Counted from the first letter of the stretch, positions 16,090 through 27,399 are shown. The stretch is DNA of 64,000 bases from CAMYMQ01 sp963730305 (GCA_963730305.1 CAVSRB010000002.1:186001-250000), one strand, 5' to 3'. Numbers and translations: made by a program. The notes: generated from the sequence alone by a model not told the origin.

Positions 16090-19000
16090 CTACTGGTTGC
16101 GCTGCCGCCGGTGTCGCCGCCGGGGTGACCGGCCCCGGATCGAGCGATGGGTCGACCGCCGGACCGTCGAGCGCGAGCGCAGCCCCGACCGGTAGCTCGG
16201 CCGGCGCACGCTCGATCGCAGCCCGGACCGGTAGCCGTGTCGGGTCGAGTAGGACCGCAACCCGGACCGGTAGCTCCGCCGGATCGACGACCGCGTATGC
16301 GAGCGTAGCCCCGACCGATAGCTCCGCCGGATCGACGACCGCGTATGCGAGCGTAGCCCCGACCGATAGCTCCGCCGCCGGATCGACGACCGCGTATGCG
16401 AGCGCAGCCCCGACCGATAGCTCCGCCGCCGGATCGACGACCGCGTGTGCGAGCGCAGCCCCGACCGATAGCCGTGCCGGCGGATCGTAGACCGCGATTG
16501 ATGGCGAGAATAGGACCGGCCGGTTAACGACCGGTTGAACCGGTGCGGCCGTGACCGGAGCCCCGTGCGGGTATGGCTGCGGACCGAGCGGTTGCCGTGG
16601 TAGCGCGAGTAGCGGCGGGTCGAGTAGCTGGTGCGGATGCCCTGGTGGCGGTTGGCGCGGCTGCGCGTGCGGTTGCCCTTGTTCTGGCGCGTGTGCCGGC
16701 CCGGGCCGGAATGGGGCGACACGTTGTCGAGCGACTTCCAGTTCCGGCCGCTGTGTTTCGACCGGGTGGGGTTGTGCGACTTGCTGCGGTGGTCGTGGTC
16801 CTTCTTGGTGTGGTGGTCGTATCCCGAGTTCTTCTTGCCGTGCGAGGCCGCGCTCGAGTGGCGCGAGCCCTTCTTGTCGTGCGACTTCGCGCTGTCGTGC
16901 CGGGAGCCGTACTTGTTGTGCGACGCCGAGCGCTGGTGCTTGGAGCCGGTCTTGTTGTGCGACGCCCAGCTCTCGTGCTTGGAGCCGGTCTTGTTGTGCG
17001 ACGCCCAGCTCTCGTGCTTGGAGCCGTCTTGTTATGGGATGCCCAAGCCTCGTGCTTGGAGCCCTTCTTGTTATGCGATGCCCAAGCCTCGTGCTTCGAG
17101 CCCTTCTTGTTATGGGAGGCCCAAGCCTCGTGCTTGGAGCCCTTCTTGTTGTGGGATGCCCAAGCCTCGTGCTTGGAACCCTTCTTGTTGTGCGACGCCC
17201 AGGCCTCGTGCTTCGAGCCCTTCTTGTTATGGGAGGCCCAGGCCTCGTGCTTGGAGCCCTTCTTGTTGTGGGATGCCCAGGCCTCGTGCTTGGAGCCCTT
17301 CTTGTTATGGGAGGCCCAGGCCTCGTGCTTGGAGCCCTTCTTGTTATGGGAGGCCCAGGCCTCGTGCTTGGAGCCCTTCTTGTTGTGGGATGCCCAGGCC
17401 TCGTGCTTGGAGCCCTTCTTGTTGTGGGAGGCCCAGGCCTCGTGCTTGGAGCCCTTCTTGTTATGGGAGGCCCAGCTTTCGTGCTTGGAGCCCGTCTTGT
17501 TGTGCGACGCCCAGGAGTTGTGCACCGAGCCGCGCTTGTCATGCGACTGGCGCTGGTTGTGCGACCCATATTTGTTGTGCGACTGGACCAGGTTGTGTTC
17601 CGAGCCGCGCTTGTCGTGCGACCGGCGCTGATCGTGCGACCCGTACTTGTTGTGCGACTGGACGAGGTCGTGGACCGAGCCGCGCTTGTCGTGCGAGCGG
17701 CGGTAGTCGTGGCGCGACCCGCGCTTGTCGTGGGAGACGGTCGGGTCGTGCGAGGCGTATTTGGCGTGCGACTTGCTGCGGTAGTGGAGCGAGCCGCTCT
17801 TCAGGTGCGATGCGCGCTGGCGATGCGCCGAGCCGCGCTTGTCGTGCGAGCGGGCCGTGCTGTGGGAGCGGGCGGTGCTGTGCGAGGCGCACTTGTCGTG
17901 CGACAGGCGGCGGTTGTGCGAGCCGGTCTTCGAATGCGAGACGCGGTCGTCGTGGAGTCGCGAGCCGGTCTTGCTGTGCGACCAGTATCGGTTGTGCGAC
18001 GCGCACTTGTTGTGCGAGCCGCGCTTGAGATGCGACGCGCGCTGGAGGTGCGCCGAGCCGCGCTTGTCGTGGGAGCGGGCCGTGCTGTGGGAACGGGCGG
18101 TGCTGTGCGAGGCGCATTTGTCGTGCGACAGCTTGCGGCTGTGCGATCCTGTCTTGGAATGCGACCGCGCGGTATCGTGCGACCCGCATTTGCTGTGCGA
18201 GCCCCGCTTGTCGTGCGAGGCGCGGGCGTCGTGGGCCGGCACGCGCGTGTTGCGCGAGGCGCACTTGCTGTGGGCGCGGGACAGCGCGCTGTCGTGCGAG
18301 CCGCACTTGCTGTGCGCGCGCGGCGGCGGCTTGATCGGAACCCGGCGCGAGTACCACGGGCTGTGGACGTAGCAAATCCGGTAGGAGAAGTGCTTGTTGT
18401 GCGAGCTGGCGACGTCGTGCGGCGGCCGGCGCAGGTCGTCGCGCGGCCGGGCCGGGGCGCAGGCGCGCCTGTCGGCCATCGGCTTGGGCATCTTGTCGCC
18501 GGCACGCGGCATCACCGTCACCGGCGGCTTGCGGCTGTCGTCGGCCCGGTCGGTCTCGGGCGGCTTCTCGTCGGCCTTGTTCTGCTCGGGCTGCTTGTCT
18601 TCGGCCTTGTTCTCCGCCGGCTTCGTCCGGTCCTTGGCCATCCGGTCGTCGGCCGTCCGGTCCTCGGCCTTCTTGTCTTCCGCCTTCTTGTCTTCCGCCT
18701 TCTTGTCGTCGGGCCTCTGCGCGTCGGTCTTCGGCGCGGCCGGGACGGGGCCGCAGCGGGTGGTGCGGAGCTCGGTGATCTCCTCGCCGGTGAGCGCCCG
18801 CCGCCAGATGCAGATCTCGTCGAGGCCGCCGCTGAAGTTGGCGTAGTCCTGGCGGTCGTCGTTGCTCCGGCCGATGCGCAGGGGGTGGTTGCTGACCAGC
18901 GCGTCGGCCCCCGAGGGCACGTTGAACTGGACCTGCCCGTCGGCCTTGCCGTCCAGGTAGACGGTCAGCGTCTTCGACCGGCCGTCGTAGGTGACCGCGA

Positions 19001-19568
19001 CATGGTGCCAGCTGCGGATTGGCACGCGGGCTCGGCCGCGCAGCAGGCAGTTGGACGGCGCGCCGTTGCACACCGCGCCGCCGCCGGTGAGCCGCTTCAC
19101 CGTCACGTTGGGATCGTCGATCGTCATCGCGGCCTGGATCTGGCCGTCCTGGATGCTCAGCGTGTAGTTGGTCAGGAACGGCCAGCCCGGCCGGTCCTTG
19201 CTCAGGATGATCTGCTCGCTCTTGGTCTCGTCGAGATAGATCCAGGCGGCGATCGTATAGCTGCCGTCGAGGCGCAGTCGCTCCTGGTCCTCGACGGCGA
19301 CGAAGCCGCGGGCGCCGTTCAGGATCAGCGCGTTGCGGTTGCCCGGCACCGGCGCCACGCCGATCCGCGCGGTATCCGTGCCGGTGTAGCGGATCGAGCC
19401 GGTCAGCCGGCCGCTGTGATCGTTGACGGTGTCGGTGGTGGGGTCGCGCGCGTCATCGAACGACCAGAAGGCCTCCAGGCCATTTCTGGACAGAGCGCTC
19501 GCCGGGTCGGAAGTCAGAACAAGCAAAGTCACTAGGGAGCATAGCCCCTTAGCGCAGGACCGCAGCAT
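16090..19568 (-). CDS. Giant secreted LamG protein with Ser-His-Lys repeats and Arg/Ser tail
   Basis: Restored length is about 1159 residues. Order: signal peptide (about 1-25, ending ASALS); LamG/concanavalin-like domain (about 30-245: EAFWSFDD, YTIAAWIYLDE, HHVAVTYDGRSKTLTVYLDG, GGLDEICIWRRALTGEEI); a charged linker of (D)KKAEDK-type repeats (about 275-345); then some 500 residues of degenerate SHxK-x-GS repeats, of which fourteen are near-identical 13-residue units (ASHNKKGSKHEAW); then a long Arg/Ser/Tyr tail with 16-17-residue repeats (SYRSGLRSHTRSSIRR). One base is missing near 17023, where a 39-bp unit has only 38; adding it carries the frame to 16090 and makes the length divisible by three. 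The LamG fold binds sugars. The repeat part is extremely basic and His-rich. The function is unknown. Confidence 0.8.
16223..16490 (-). repeat. 48/51-bp tandem repeats coding the Arg/Ser tail
   Basis: The block beginning TAGCTCCGCC recurs at 16271, 16319, 16367, 16418 and (altered) 16469 on the plus strand, with steps of 48, 48, 51 and 51 bases. Each step is a multiple of three. On the minus strand they encode units like SYRSGLRSHTRSSIR with one to three following Arg. More degenerate copies continue to lower coordinates. Confidence 0.9.
16961..17505 (-). repeat. Fourteen 39-bp tandem repeats in the repeat-protein gene
   Basis: Units begin at 16961, 17000 (only 38 bp), then every 39 bases from 17038 to 17467. 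Each unit encodes 13 residues of the ASHNKKGSKHEAW type. Eleven units (17038-17466) are nearly identical in DNA, differing mainly at synonymous sites such as GGGATGCC against GGGAGGCC. Near-identity of DNA points to recent expansion. The short unit breaks the reading frame. Confidence 0.95.
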
Positions 19569-19890
19569 CCGACTACCCCTGTATTCGTCGGTTTATTTGC
19601 GGCCGCGCTCGACTGTCTGAGCGTGGTTCTATTGCCACGTCGCTTCGCATCTATTTCGTCGCGCGAAGCACTCGGCACAGTATTGCGCAGCCTGTCTGCT
19701 GCCCCCACTTAACACTCGCAAGGGCGATCACCTTCGCGCAAGCGAAAAAAATGGCGCACCCGCCGGTTTCTTCCCTTGACAGAAAAGCCCCCATCCCCCA
19801 AATGCCGCCTTGGCGTTAGCACTCGCCGGGAGGGAGTGCTAACACATTTTCCGCAGGAGCATCTGCGTTGCTCGTGAGAGGAGGCACTCT
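19569..19890. other. Intergenic region upstream of groES
   Basis: This 322-base stretch separates the divergent repeat-protein gene and groES. It holds the CIRCE operator and a probable promoter near groES. The left part, about 19570-19740, is less GC-rich than the coding DNA and should hold the promoter of the repeat-protein gene, but I cannot point to a clear one. Confidence 0.7.
19776..19842 (+). promoter_or_regulatory. groESL promoter region with CIRCE operator
   Basis: A perfect CIRCE element, TTAGCACTC-N9-GAGTGCTAA, lies at 19816-19842. It is the binding site of the HrcA heat-shock repressor. A TTGACA hexamer at 19776-19781 is a candidate -35 box upstream; the matching -10 box is not clear, so the exact start is open. 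The groES ATG follows 48 bases after the operator, behind GAGGAGG. Confidence 0.93.
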
Positions 19891-20205
19891 ATGAAGTTCC
19901 GTCCCCTGCATGACCGCGTTCTCGTCCGTCGCGTCGACGAGGAAGAGAAGACCGCGGGCGGCATCATCATCCCCGACACTGCCAAGGAAAAGCCGATGGA
20001 AGGCGAAGTCGTCGCCGTCGGTCAGGGCGCCCGCAACGAGAAGGGCGAGATCGTCGCCCTCGACGTCAAGGCCGGCGACCACATCCTGTTCGGCAAGTGG
20101 TCGGGCACCGAGGTCAAGATCGACGGCGAGGAGCTGTTGATCATGAAGGAAAGCGATGTCCTCGGCATCATCGAGAAGGTCGGCAAGGTCAAGAAGGCCG
20201 CTTAG
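19891..20205 (+). CDS. groES: Co-chaperonin GroES
   Basis: A 104-residue GroES, slightly longer than the usual 95-97. The family start KFRPLHDRVLVRRVDEEEKT, the mobile-loop TAGGIIIPD and the end ESDVLGIIEK are all present. It caps the GroEL folding chamber in the cytoplasm. The residues beyond the common C terminus (VGKVKKAA) form a short basic tail. It heads the CIRCE-controlled operon with groEL 35 bases downstream. Confidence 0.98.
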   Translation: MKFRPLHDRVLVRRVDEEEKTAGGIIIPDTAKEKPMEGEVVAVGQGARNEKGEIVALDVKAGDHILFGKWSGTEVKIDGEELLIMKESDVLGIIEKVGKVKKAA

Positions 20206-20240
20206 GCATCAGGCTTAGGTAGGTAGGAGGAATTCCGAAA

Positions 20241-21879
<1,639 letters not shown>

Positions 21880-21901
21880 TCCGCCGCCTCTCGCCTACGG
21901 G

Positions 21902-21940
21902 AAAGGGCCGCATCCATTGGATGCGGCCCTTTTTCTTTGC
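21902..21940 (+). terminator. Rho-independent terminator of groESL
   Basis: The stem AAAGGGCCGCATCC (21902-21915) pairs with GGATGCGGCCCTTT (21919-21932) around an ATT loop, followed by TTTTC. This is a strong intrinsic terminator 22 bases after the groEL stop. Confidence 0.95.
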
Positions 21941-21983
21941 CGCGTATCGCCGGCCCGAACGCCGGGCGGCCAATGCCGCGGTG

Positions 21984-22385
21984 CTACTTGCCCTTGTCGA
22001 CGCTCAACGGTCCGGCGCCGAAGAAGCAGATCATCAGCATGCCGCCGGCGATCGACAGGTTCTTGAAGAAGTTGATCTTCTGCCCGGCCAGATGCGCCGC
22101 GTCGGCGGCCCAGTAGTTGTGGAAGATGATCGCGGCGAGCAGGGTGAACACGCAGAGCACAGCCGCCGCCCACCGGGTCTGGTAGCCGATCACCAGCAGG
22201 ACGCCGCCGCCGATCTCGACGATGATCGTCAGAACGAGCACGACCTGCGGCACCGGCAGGCCCTTCGAGGCGATGTAGCCGGTATAGAAGCCGAAGGCGA
22301 AGATCTTGCCGATGCCGAACACGAGGAACACCACCGCCAGCAGGATTCGGGCAACCAACGGCAGAAAAGTCATTTTGGCGAACAT
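21984..22385 (-). CDS. DoxX-family inner-membrane protein
   Basis: A 133-residue protein with four predicted membrane helices: roughly residues 8-28, 45-65, 70-90 and 105-122. The first helix with VFLVFGIGKIFAFGFYTGYI, and VEIGGGVLLVIGYQTRWAA in the second and third helices, fit the DoxX/SURF4 family. Such proteins are linked to quinone or redox-stress functions, but this one has no known substrate. The ribosome site GAGGGG is upstream of the ATG. It converges on the groEL terminator. Confidence 0.88.
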   Translation of the reverse strand: MFAKMTFLPLVARILLAVVFLVFGIGKIFAFGFYTGYIASKGLPVPQVVLVLTIIVEIGGGVLLVIGYQTRWAAAVLCVFTLLAAIIFHNYWAADAAHLAGQKINFFKNLSIAGGMLMICFFGAGPLSVDKGK

Positions 22386-22623
22386 ACGCTACCCCTCTTG
22401 CTTCAAGATCGCTTGCACACCCGGATGCCCCCGGCGCGCCACCCGCGCCATACTATGCCGATGCCGCCGTCGCCACCAGTTGCTTGTATGAGCACCTATC
22501 TGCCGTCCGGCGCCCGCCGCGGCCGCGCCCGTCGGGTATCGTCGTGGCGGCTGGGCGGCGGCAATTTCCCGCGCGCCCGAAAAGTCTTAGGTTGGCGTCG
22601 GTGAAACGACCAAAGAGGCCACT

Positions 22624-24120
22624 ATGACCCACAGCGAAATCCCGGCCTGGCTGATCCAGATTCCCGGGCTCGCCGCCATCATCTTCGTCCTGCTGACCGG
22701 CATCATCGCGCTGGTCCTGGTCGGCCTGTTCGTCGTCGACATCAGCCAGCGCAAGAATGCGATCCGCCACAATTACCCGCTGATCGGCCGGCTGCGGTAT
22801 CTGCTGATCCACCTCGGCACCTTCCTGCGTCAGTACCTGTTCGCGATGGACCGCGAGGAGCGGCCGTTCAACCGCGCCCAGCGCGATTCGATCGAACAGG
22901 CCTGCAAGCTGCGCGACAACACGGTCGGCTTCGGCTCGACCCGGCACAGCGAGGAGCACGGCTCGATCCTGTTCGCCAACGCTGCCTTCGCCTCGCTCAG
23001 CGAGCACGCCAAGTCCGCCGATTCGCTGGTGATCGGGCCGGACTGCGACCACCCCTACGCCGCGCCCAGCTTCTTCAACATCTCGGCGATGAGCTTCGGG
23101 GCGATCTCCAAGCCCGCCGTGCTCGCCCTGTCGAACGGCGCCGCCCAGGCCGGCTGCTGGCTGAACACCGGAGAGGGCGGCCTGTCGCCCTATCACCTCG
23201 AAGGCGGCTGCGACATCGTCTTCCAGATCGGCACCGCCAAGTACGGCGTGCGCGATGCCGACGGCGGCCTCGACATGGCCAAGCTGAAGTCGGTCGCCGG
23301 CCACGACCAGGTCCGCATGGTCGAGATCAAGCTCGCCCAGGGCGCCAAGCCCGGCAAGGGCGGCATCCTGCCGGGCGCCAAGGTCACGCCCGAGATCGCG
23401 AAGATCCGCGGCATCCCGGTCGGCCACGATTCGATCAGCCCCAACCGGCACCCGGAGATCGGCGACGTCGGCCAACTGCTCGACTTCGTCGCGCGGGTCC
23501 GCGACGCGACCGGCAAGCCGACCGGGTTCAAGACCGTGATCGGCGATCCCGACTGGCTCGACGCGCTGTGCAACGAGATCGTCAAGCGCCCCGACCACGC
23601 GCCCGACTTCATCACGGTCGACAGCGCCGACGGCGGCAGCGGCGCGGCGCCGCAGCCGTTGATGGACTATGTCGGCCTGCTGGTGCGCGAGAGCCTGCCG
23701 CTCACCGTCGACGCGCTCAAGCGCGCGCAGCTCCGGGACCGGATCAAGGTGATCGCCTCGGGCAAGCTGATCACCGCCAGCCCGGTCGCCTGGGCGCTCG
23801 CCGCCGGGGCCGACTTCATCAACAGCGCCCGCGGCTTCATGTTCGCGCTCGGCTGCATCCAGGCGATGCGCTGCCACCTCAACACCTGTCCGACCGGCAT
23901 CACCACCCACAGCAAGCGGCGGCAGGCGGCGCTCGATCCGACGGACAAGGCGGTCCGGGTCGCCAACTACGTCGCCACGATCCGCGACGAGGTCGGCATC
24001 ATCGCCCATTCCTGCGGCGTGCCCGACCCGCGCCACCTCCAGCGCAGCCACATCCGGGTGATGACCGAGACCGGGCGCACCGTCGCGTTCGACAGCCTGT
24101 TCCCCGAACAGACCGAATAG
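22624..24120 (+). CDS. FMN-binding glutamate synthase-like protein
   Basis: A 498-residue membrane-anchored relative of the FMN domain of glutamate synthase. One hydrophobic segment occupies about residues 14-40. The alpha/beta barrel follows, with VTVDSADGGSGAAPQP-type phosphate and flavin-loop motifs (FITVDSADGGSGAAPQ) and the Fe-S/flavin region GCIQAMRCHLNTCPTGI. It lacks the amidotransferase domain and the long C-terminal helix domain of GltB. The electron donor and real substrate of these stand-alone proteins are not established. The ribosome site is AGAGGCCACT. Confidence 0.9.
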   Translation: MTHSEIPAWLIQIPGLAAIIFVLLTGIIALVLVGLFVVDISQRKNAIRHNYPLIGRLRYLLIHLGTFLRQYLFAMDREERPFNRAQRDSIEQACKLRDNTVGFGSTRHSEEHGSILFANAAFASLSEHAKSADSLVIGPDCDHPYAAPSFFNISAMSFGAISKPAVLALSNGAAQAGCWLNTGEGGLSPYHLEGGCDIVFQIGTAKYGVRDADGGLDMAKLKSVAGHDQVRMVEIKLAQGAKPGKGGILPGAKVTPEIAKIRGIPVGHDSISPNRHPEIGDVGQLLDFVARVRDATGKPTGFKTVIGDPDWLDALCNEIVKRPDHAPDFITVDSADGGSGAAPQPLMDYVGLLVRESLPLTVDALKRAQLRDRIKVIASGKLITASPVAWALAAGADFINSARGFMFALGCIQAMRCHLNTCPTGITTHSKRRQAALDPTDKAVRVANYVATIRDEVGIIAHSCGVPDPRHLQRSHIRVMTETGRTVAFDSLFPEQTE

Positions 24121-24225
24121 CCGGGGCTGGGGCCGCCGCCGGGGGCGCTCATTGGAGTCGTCAAGACGCGGCGATTCGGTATAGTCCCCGGGAGACGCGG
24201 CGTTGATCAACTTCCATCGTGTGAA

Positions 24226-25134
24226 ATGTCCTTCAAGATCGAGCGGGACGAGCCTGTTGCCGAGGGGATAAGGCGGATCGCCGGCGAGCAGATCGATGCC
24301 GCCCTGGCCGAGATCGCCGCGGGCGACCCGCAGCGGCCGGAAACGGTCCATTCCTTCCGCAAGCGGTGCAAGAAGGTCCGCGGCCTGTTGCGCCTGGCGC
24401 ACGGGCCGCTCGCCGCCGACGGCACCTTCGCCGCCGAGAACGACGCTTTCCGCGACGCCGCCCGGGGCCTGGCGGCGGCCCGCGACGCGGACGTGCTGCT
24501 GGCGACCTACGACGCGCTCTCCGACTGGTCGAACGGGGCGATGAACCGGCGGGCGACCGCGCCGATCCGGGCGCGCCTGACCGCCGAGCGCGACCGGCTG
24601 CATGCGGCGACCGACGCCGGCCTGCCCGGCCAGCTCGAAGCGGCGAGCCGCTTCCTCCAGCGGGCGCGGCAGCGCGTCGCGTCGTGGAAGATCGAGGCGG
24701 CGGGCTTCAGCGCGGTCCGGCCCGGCCTGTTGCGGACCTACCGCGCCGCCTACCGTGCGCAGGAGCAAGCCGCCGCCCTGCCGGTCGCCGAGTTGCTGCA
24801 CGAATGGCGCAAGCACGTGAAATACCACCGCACGCACATGCGCCTCTTGCGGCCGGTGACCGAGCCGTCGACCGCGGAGCGGAGCGAAACCGCCGAAGTC
24901 CTGGGCGAGCTGCTCGGCGACGACCACGACCTCGCCGTGCTACGCCGCCGGGTCTCGCTCGACAACGCCCGCTTCGGCGGCATCGCCGCGCGCTGGTCCT
25001 TCGTCTCGCTGATCGATCGGCGCCGCGCCGGTCTCCAGCACGAGGCGTTCGGCCTCGGCGCGACCCTGTTCGCGGAGAAGCCCAAGGCCTTCGTCAAGCG
25101 CATCGGCAAGGACTGGGTCGGTGAGGACGGTTGA
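24226..25134 (+). CDS. CHAD-domain protein
   Basis: A 302-residue all-helical protein with the CHAD domain over most of its length. Conserved histidines and basic residues are in VHSFRKRCKKVRGLLRL, LLHEWRKHVKYHRTHMRLL and LGDDHDLAVLR. CHAD domains bind inorganic polyphosphate through these basic surfaces. It lacks the CYTH (triphosphatase) domain that often accompanies CHAD. No clear operon partner is present. Confidence 0.9.
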   Translation: MSFKIERDEPVAEGIRRIAGEQIDAALAEIAAGDPQRPETVHSFRKRCKKVRGLLRLAHGPLAADGTFAAENDAFRDAARGLAAARDADVLLATYDALSDWSNGAMNRRATAPIRARLTAERDRLHAATDAGLPGQLEAASRFLQRARQRVASWKIEAAGFSAVRPGLLRTYRAAYRAQEQAAALPVAELLHEWRKHVKYHRTHMRLLRPVTEPSTAERSETAEVLGELLGDDHDLAVLRRRVSLDNARFGGIAARWSFVSLIDRRRAGLQHEAFGLGATLFAEKPKAFVKRIGKDWVGEDG

Positions 25135-25213
25135 GCAGCCGGCATTGGCGGCGTCCACCCGCCGGGTGTAGGCTCACGGGGTTCATCTTGAGAACCTAAC
25201 CGAGGAGCCGCCG

Positions 25214-25786
25214 ATGACGCGCCGTCCCGCTGACCCGGCCCAAGCACCCGTCTACGGACTGCACCACGCTGCCTACCGTTGCCGCGACGCCGAGGAGACG
25301 CGCGCCTTCTACGAGGACGTGCTCGGCTTCCCGCTCAGGCAGGCGCTCGAGATCGACGGCCATCCGACCACGGACGAGCCGGTCAAGTACATGCACATCT
25401 TCTTCGACATCGGCAGCCACGACCCCGCGGCGCCCAACTACATCGCCTTCTTCGACGTGGTCGATTCGGAGAGCGAGCACGAGGCGTTCGACTTCAAGCA
25501 CCAGTGGGGCATGGACCTGCACTTCGCGATGGCGGTGAAGGACCACGCCGCGCTCCAAGCCTGGCGCGACCGGCTGGTCGCCCGCGGCGTCGAGGTCGAG
25601 GGGCCGATCGACCACGGCGTCTGCGAATCGATCTACTTCCACGACCCCAACGGCTACCGCCTGGAGTTCGCCACCGAGGACGCGCGCCAGCAGGCGAATT
25701 TCGACGAAGGATCGCGTAACGCGCGCGCCAACATCGAGAGCTGGAACGCGCGCAAGGCGGCCGGGTTCCGGGCGGCGGCGGAGTAG
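25214..25786 (+). CDS. VOC-family (glyoxalase/extradiol dioxygenase fold) protein
   Basis: A 190-residue protein with one complete VOC module pair. The first metal-site region is GLHHAAYRCRDAEETRAFYED (His17 or His18) and the last is IYFHDPNGYRLEF (Glu ligand). Together with the ribosome site GAGGAGCCGCCG this is a well-supported gene. Length and the central HQWGMDLHFAMAV suggest an extradiol dioxygenase-like or epimerase-like enzyme. It is followed, convergent, by the acyl-CoA synthetase of the catabolic region. The substrate is unknown. Confidence 0.85.
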   Translation: MTRRPADPAQAPVYGLHHAAYRCRDAEETRAFYEDVLGFPLRQALEIDGHPTTDEPVKYMHIFFDIGSHDPAAPNYIAFFDVVDSESEHEAFDFKHQWGMDLHFAMAVKDHAALQAWRDRLVARGVEVEGPIDHGVCESIYFHDPNGYRLEFATEDARQQANFDEGSRNARANIESWNARKAAGFRAAAE

Positions 25787-25826
25787 GGCGCGCCGAGTAG
25801 GGGCACGGCGGCGCCGAGCGGCGCGC

Positions 25827-27368
25827 CTAGCGCAGCCCGCGCAGGGTCAGCTTGTCGATCTTGCCGGCGCCCGATTTCGGCAGGGCCTCGTAGAAGTCGA
25901 CCTGGGTCGGCACCTTGTATTTGACCAGCTTTTCGGCGCACCACGCGATCAGCTCGTCGGCGGTGGCTTCGGCGCCGGGCTTGAGCGCGACGCAGGCGCG
26001 CACCGTCTCGCCGCGGAAGTCGTCGGGGGCGGCGACCGCCGCGGCCTCCATCACCGCGGGGTGGCTCGCCAGCACCTCGTCGACCTCGCGCGGATAGACG
26101 TTGTAGCCGCCGACCAGGATCATCTCCTTCTTGCGGTCGACCAGGTAGAGGTAGCCGTCCTCGTCGAACCGGCCGATGTCGCCGGTATAGAGCCAGCCGT
26201 CGCGGATCGTCGCCGCGGTCTCGTCGGGCCGGTTGAGGTAGGAGGTGATGAACTGCGGGCCGCGCACGCGGACCTCGCCGCGCTCGCCGGTCGGCACCAC
26301 GGTGGTGCCGGTGTCCAGGTCGACCAGCTCGACCTCGGTGCCCGCGCAGTTGGGGCCGACGCTGCCGACCTTGTTCACGCCGCGGAAGGGGTTGGAGTTG
26401 ATCGGCGCGCCCTCGGACATGCCCCAGCCCTCGTAGATCGCGCAGCCGGTGTCCTCCTTCCAGCCGCGCAGCAGCGCGTCGGAGCAGGGCGCGCCGCCGG
26501 CGAGGCAGTATTCGAGGTTCGAGAAGTCGGTGGTCTTGTAGCGCTCGTGCGCGCGCAGGCCGACATAGAGGGCCGACGGCCCGCCGGCGAACACGGTGAT
26601 CTTCTTCTCCTCGAAGCGCTGCAGCACGATCTCCGGCTTGTACTGGCGGACGACGTCCACCGCCGCGCCCATGTAGATCGGCGAGATCACGATGTTGCAG
26701 TAGCCCCAGATGTGGAAGTTCGGGGCGACGTCGAGAACGCGCGCGCAATCGACGCCGTAGTTCCACACCGAGCAGACCGACCGGGCGTAGGCCATGTCGT
26801 TGGAATGGACGTGATCGGCGCCCTTGGGGATGCCGGTGGTGCCGCCGGTGAAGAAGATCAGCGACGGGTCCTCGGCCCGGGGCAGCGGCTCGGGCAGCCG
26901 CAGGGTGTCGTCGTCCCGCCAGAGATCGAGCTGCAGCCCGTCGGGGCCGAACACGTCGACGTGGGGGATGCCGACCTTCGCCGCCAGCGCACGGCCCATC
27001 TCGGCGGAGCCGGCATCGCACACCAGCACCGCCGGGGCGACGTCGCGCAGCAGCGGCTCGAGCCCGTCCGGCGGGTAGGCGGCGTTCATCGGCGCCGACT
27101 GGGCCCGCGCCGCCTGGGCGCCGAGCGAGGCGACGGCGACCTCGATCGAATTGGCCATCAGCAGCGCAACCCGCTTGCCGGCGACGCCGCGCTCGGCCAG
27201 CAGCCGGGCGTAGCCCGCGACGCAGCGCAGGTATTCGCGATAGCTCAGGCCCGCGTCCTCGCACCAGATCGCCGGCTGGTCGGGGATGCGCGCGGCCGTA
27301 TCGGCGAGCGCGTGGATGATGGTCGGGAAGAGCGGCAGGCTCTCGTCGAAGGGCAGGGATTCGGGCAC
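25827..27368 (-). CDS. Acyl-CoA synthetase (AMP-binding)
   Basis: A 513-residue ANL-superfamily acid:CoA ligase that forms acyl-CoA from an acid, ATP and CoA. Visible motifs are the P-loop FFTGGTTGIPKGADH, the YEGWGMSE motif, YTGDIGRFDEDGYLYLVDRK, and the C-terminal PKSGAGKIDK with the adenylation lysine. The start is a GTG at 27368 with GGAGG ten bases upstream. It is the first of two ligases in the window (the other is at 42722) and precedes an MFS gene on the same strand. Substrate, aliphatic or aromatic, cannot be assigned. Confidence 0.93.
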   Translation of the reverse strand: MPESLPFDESLPLFPTIIHALADTAARIPDQPAIWCEDAGLSYREYLRCVAGYARLLAERGVAGKRVALLMANSIEVAVASLGAQAARAQSAPMNAAYPPDGLEPLLRDVAPAVLVCDAGSAEMGRALAAKVGIPHVDVFGPDGLQLDLWRDDDTLRLPEPLPRAEDPSLIFFTGGTTGIPKGADHVHSNDMAYARSVCSVWNYGVDCARVLDVAPNFHIWGYCNIVISPIYMGAAVDVVRQYKPEIVLQRFEEKKITVFAGGPSALYVGLRAHERYKTTDFSNLEYCLAGGAPCSDALLRGWKEDTGCAIYEGWGMSEGAPINSNPFRGVNKVGSVGPNCAGTEVELVDLDTGTTVVPTGERGEVRVRGPQFITSYLNRPDETAATIRDGWLYTGDIGRFDEDGYLYLVDRKKEMILVGGYNVYPREVDEVLASHPAVMEAAAVAAPDDFRGETVRACVALKPGAEATADELIAWCAEKLVKYKVPTQVDFYEALPKSGAGKIDKLTLRGLR

Positions 27369-27399
27369 GCGGGCGTCCTCCGTACGGGCGCCGTGCGTG

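Noticed and set aside
16961..17505. Regular 39-bp repeats that could be taken for a CRISPR array.
   Set aside because: The units are directly adjacent with no spacers, are multiples of three, and encode a continuous protein repeat.
16551..19535. A 994-residue open frame on the plus strand opposite the repeat gene.
   Set aside because: It consists of Val/Leu/Arg repeats that are the antisense of the Ser-His-Lys repeats and has no ribosome site or signal peptide; the minus-strand reading has a LamG domain.
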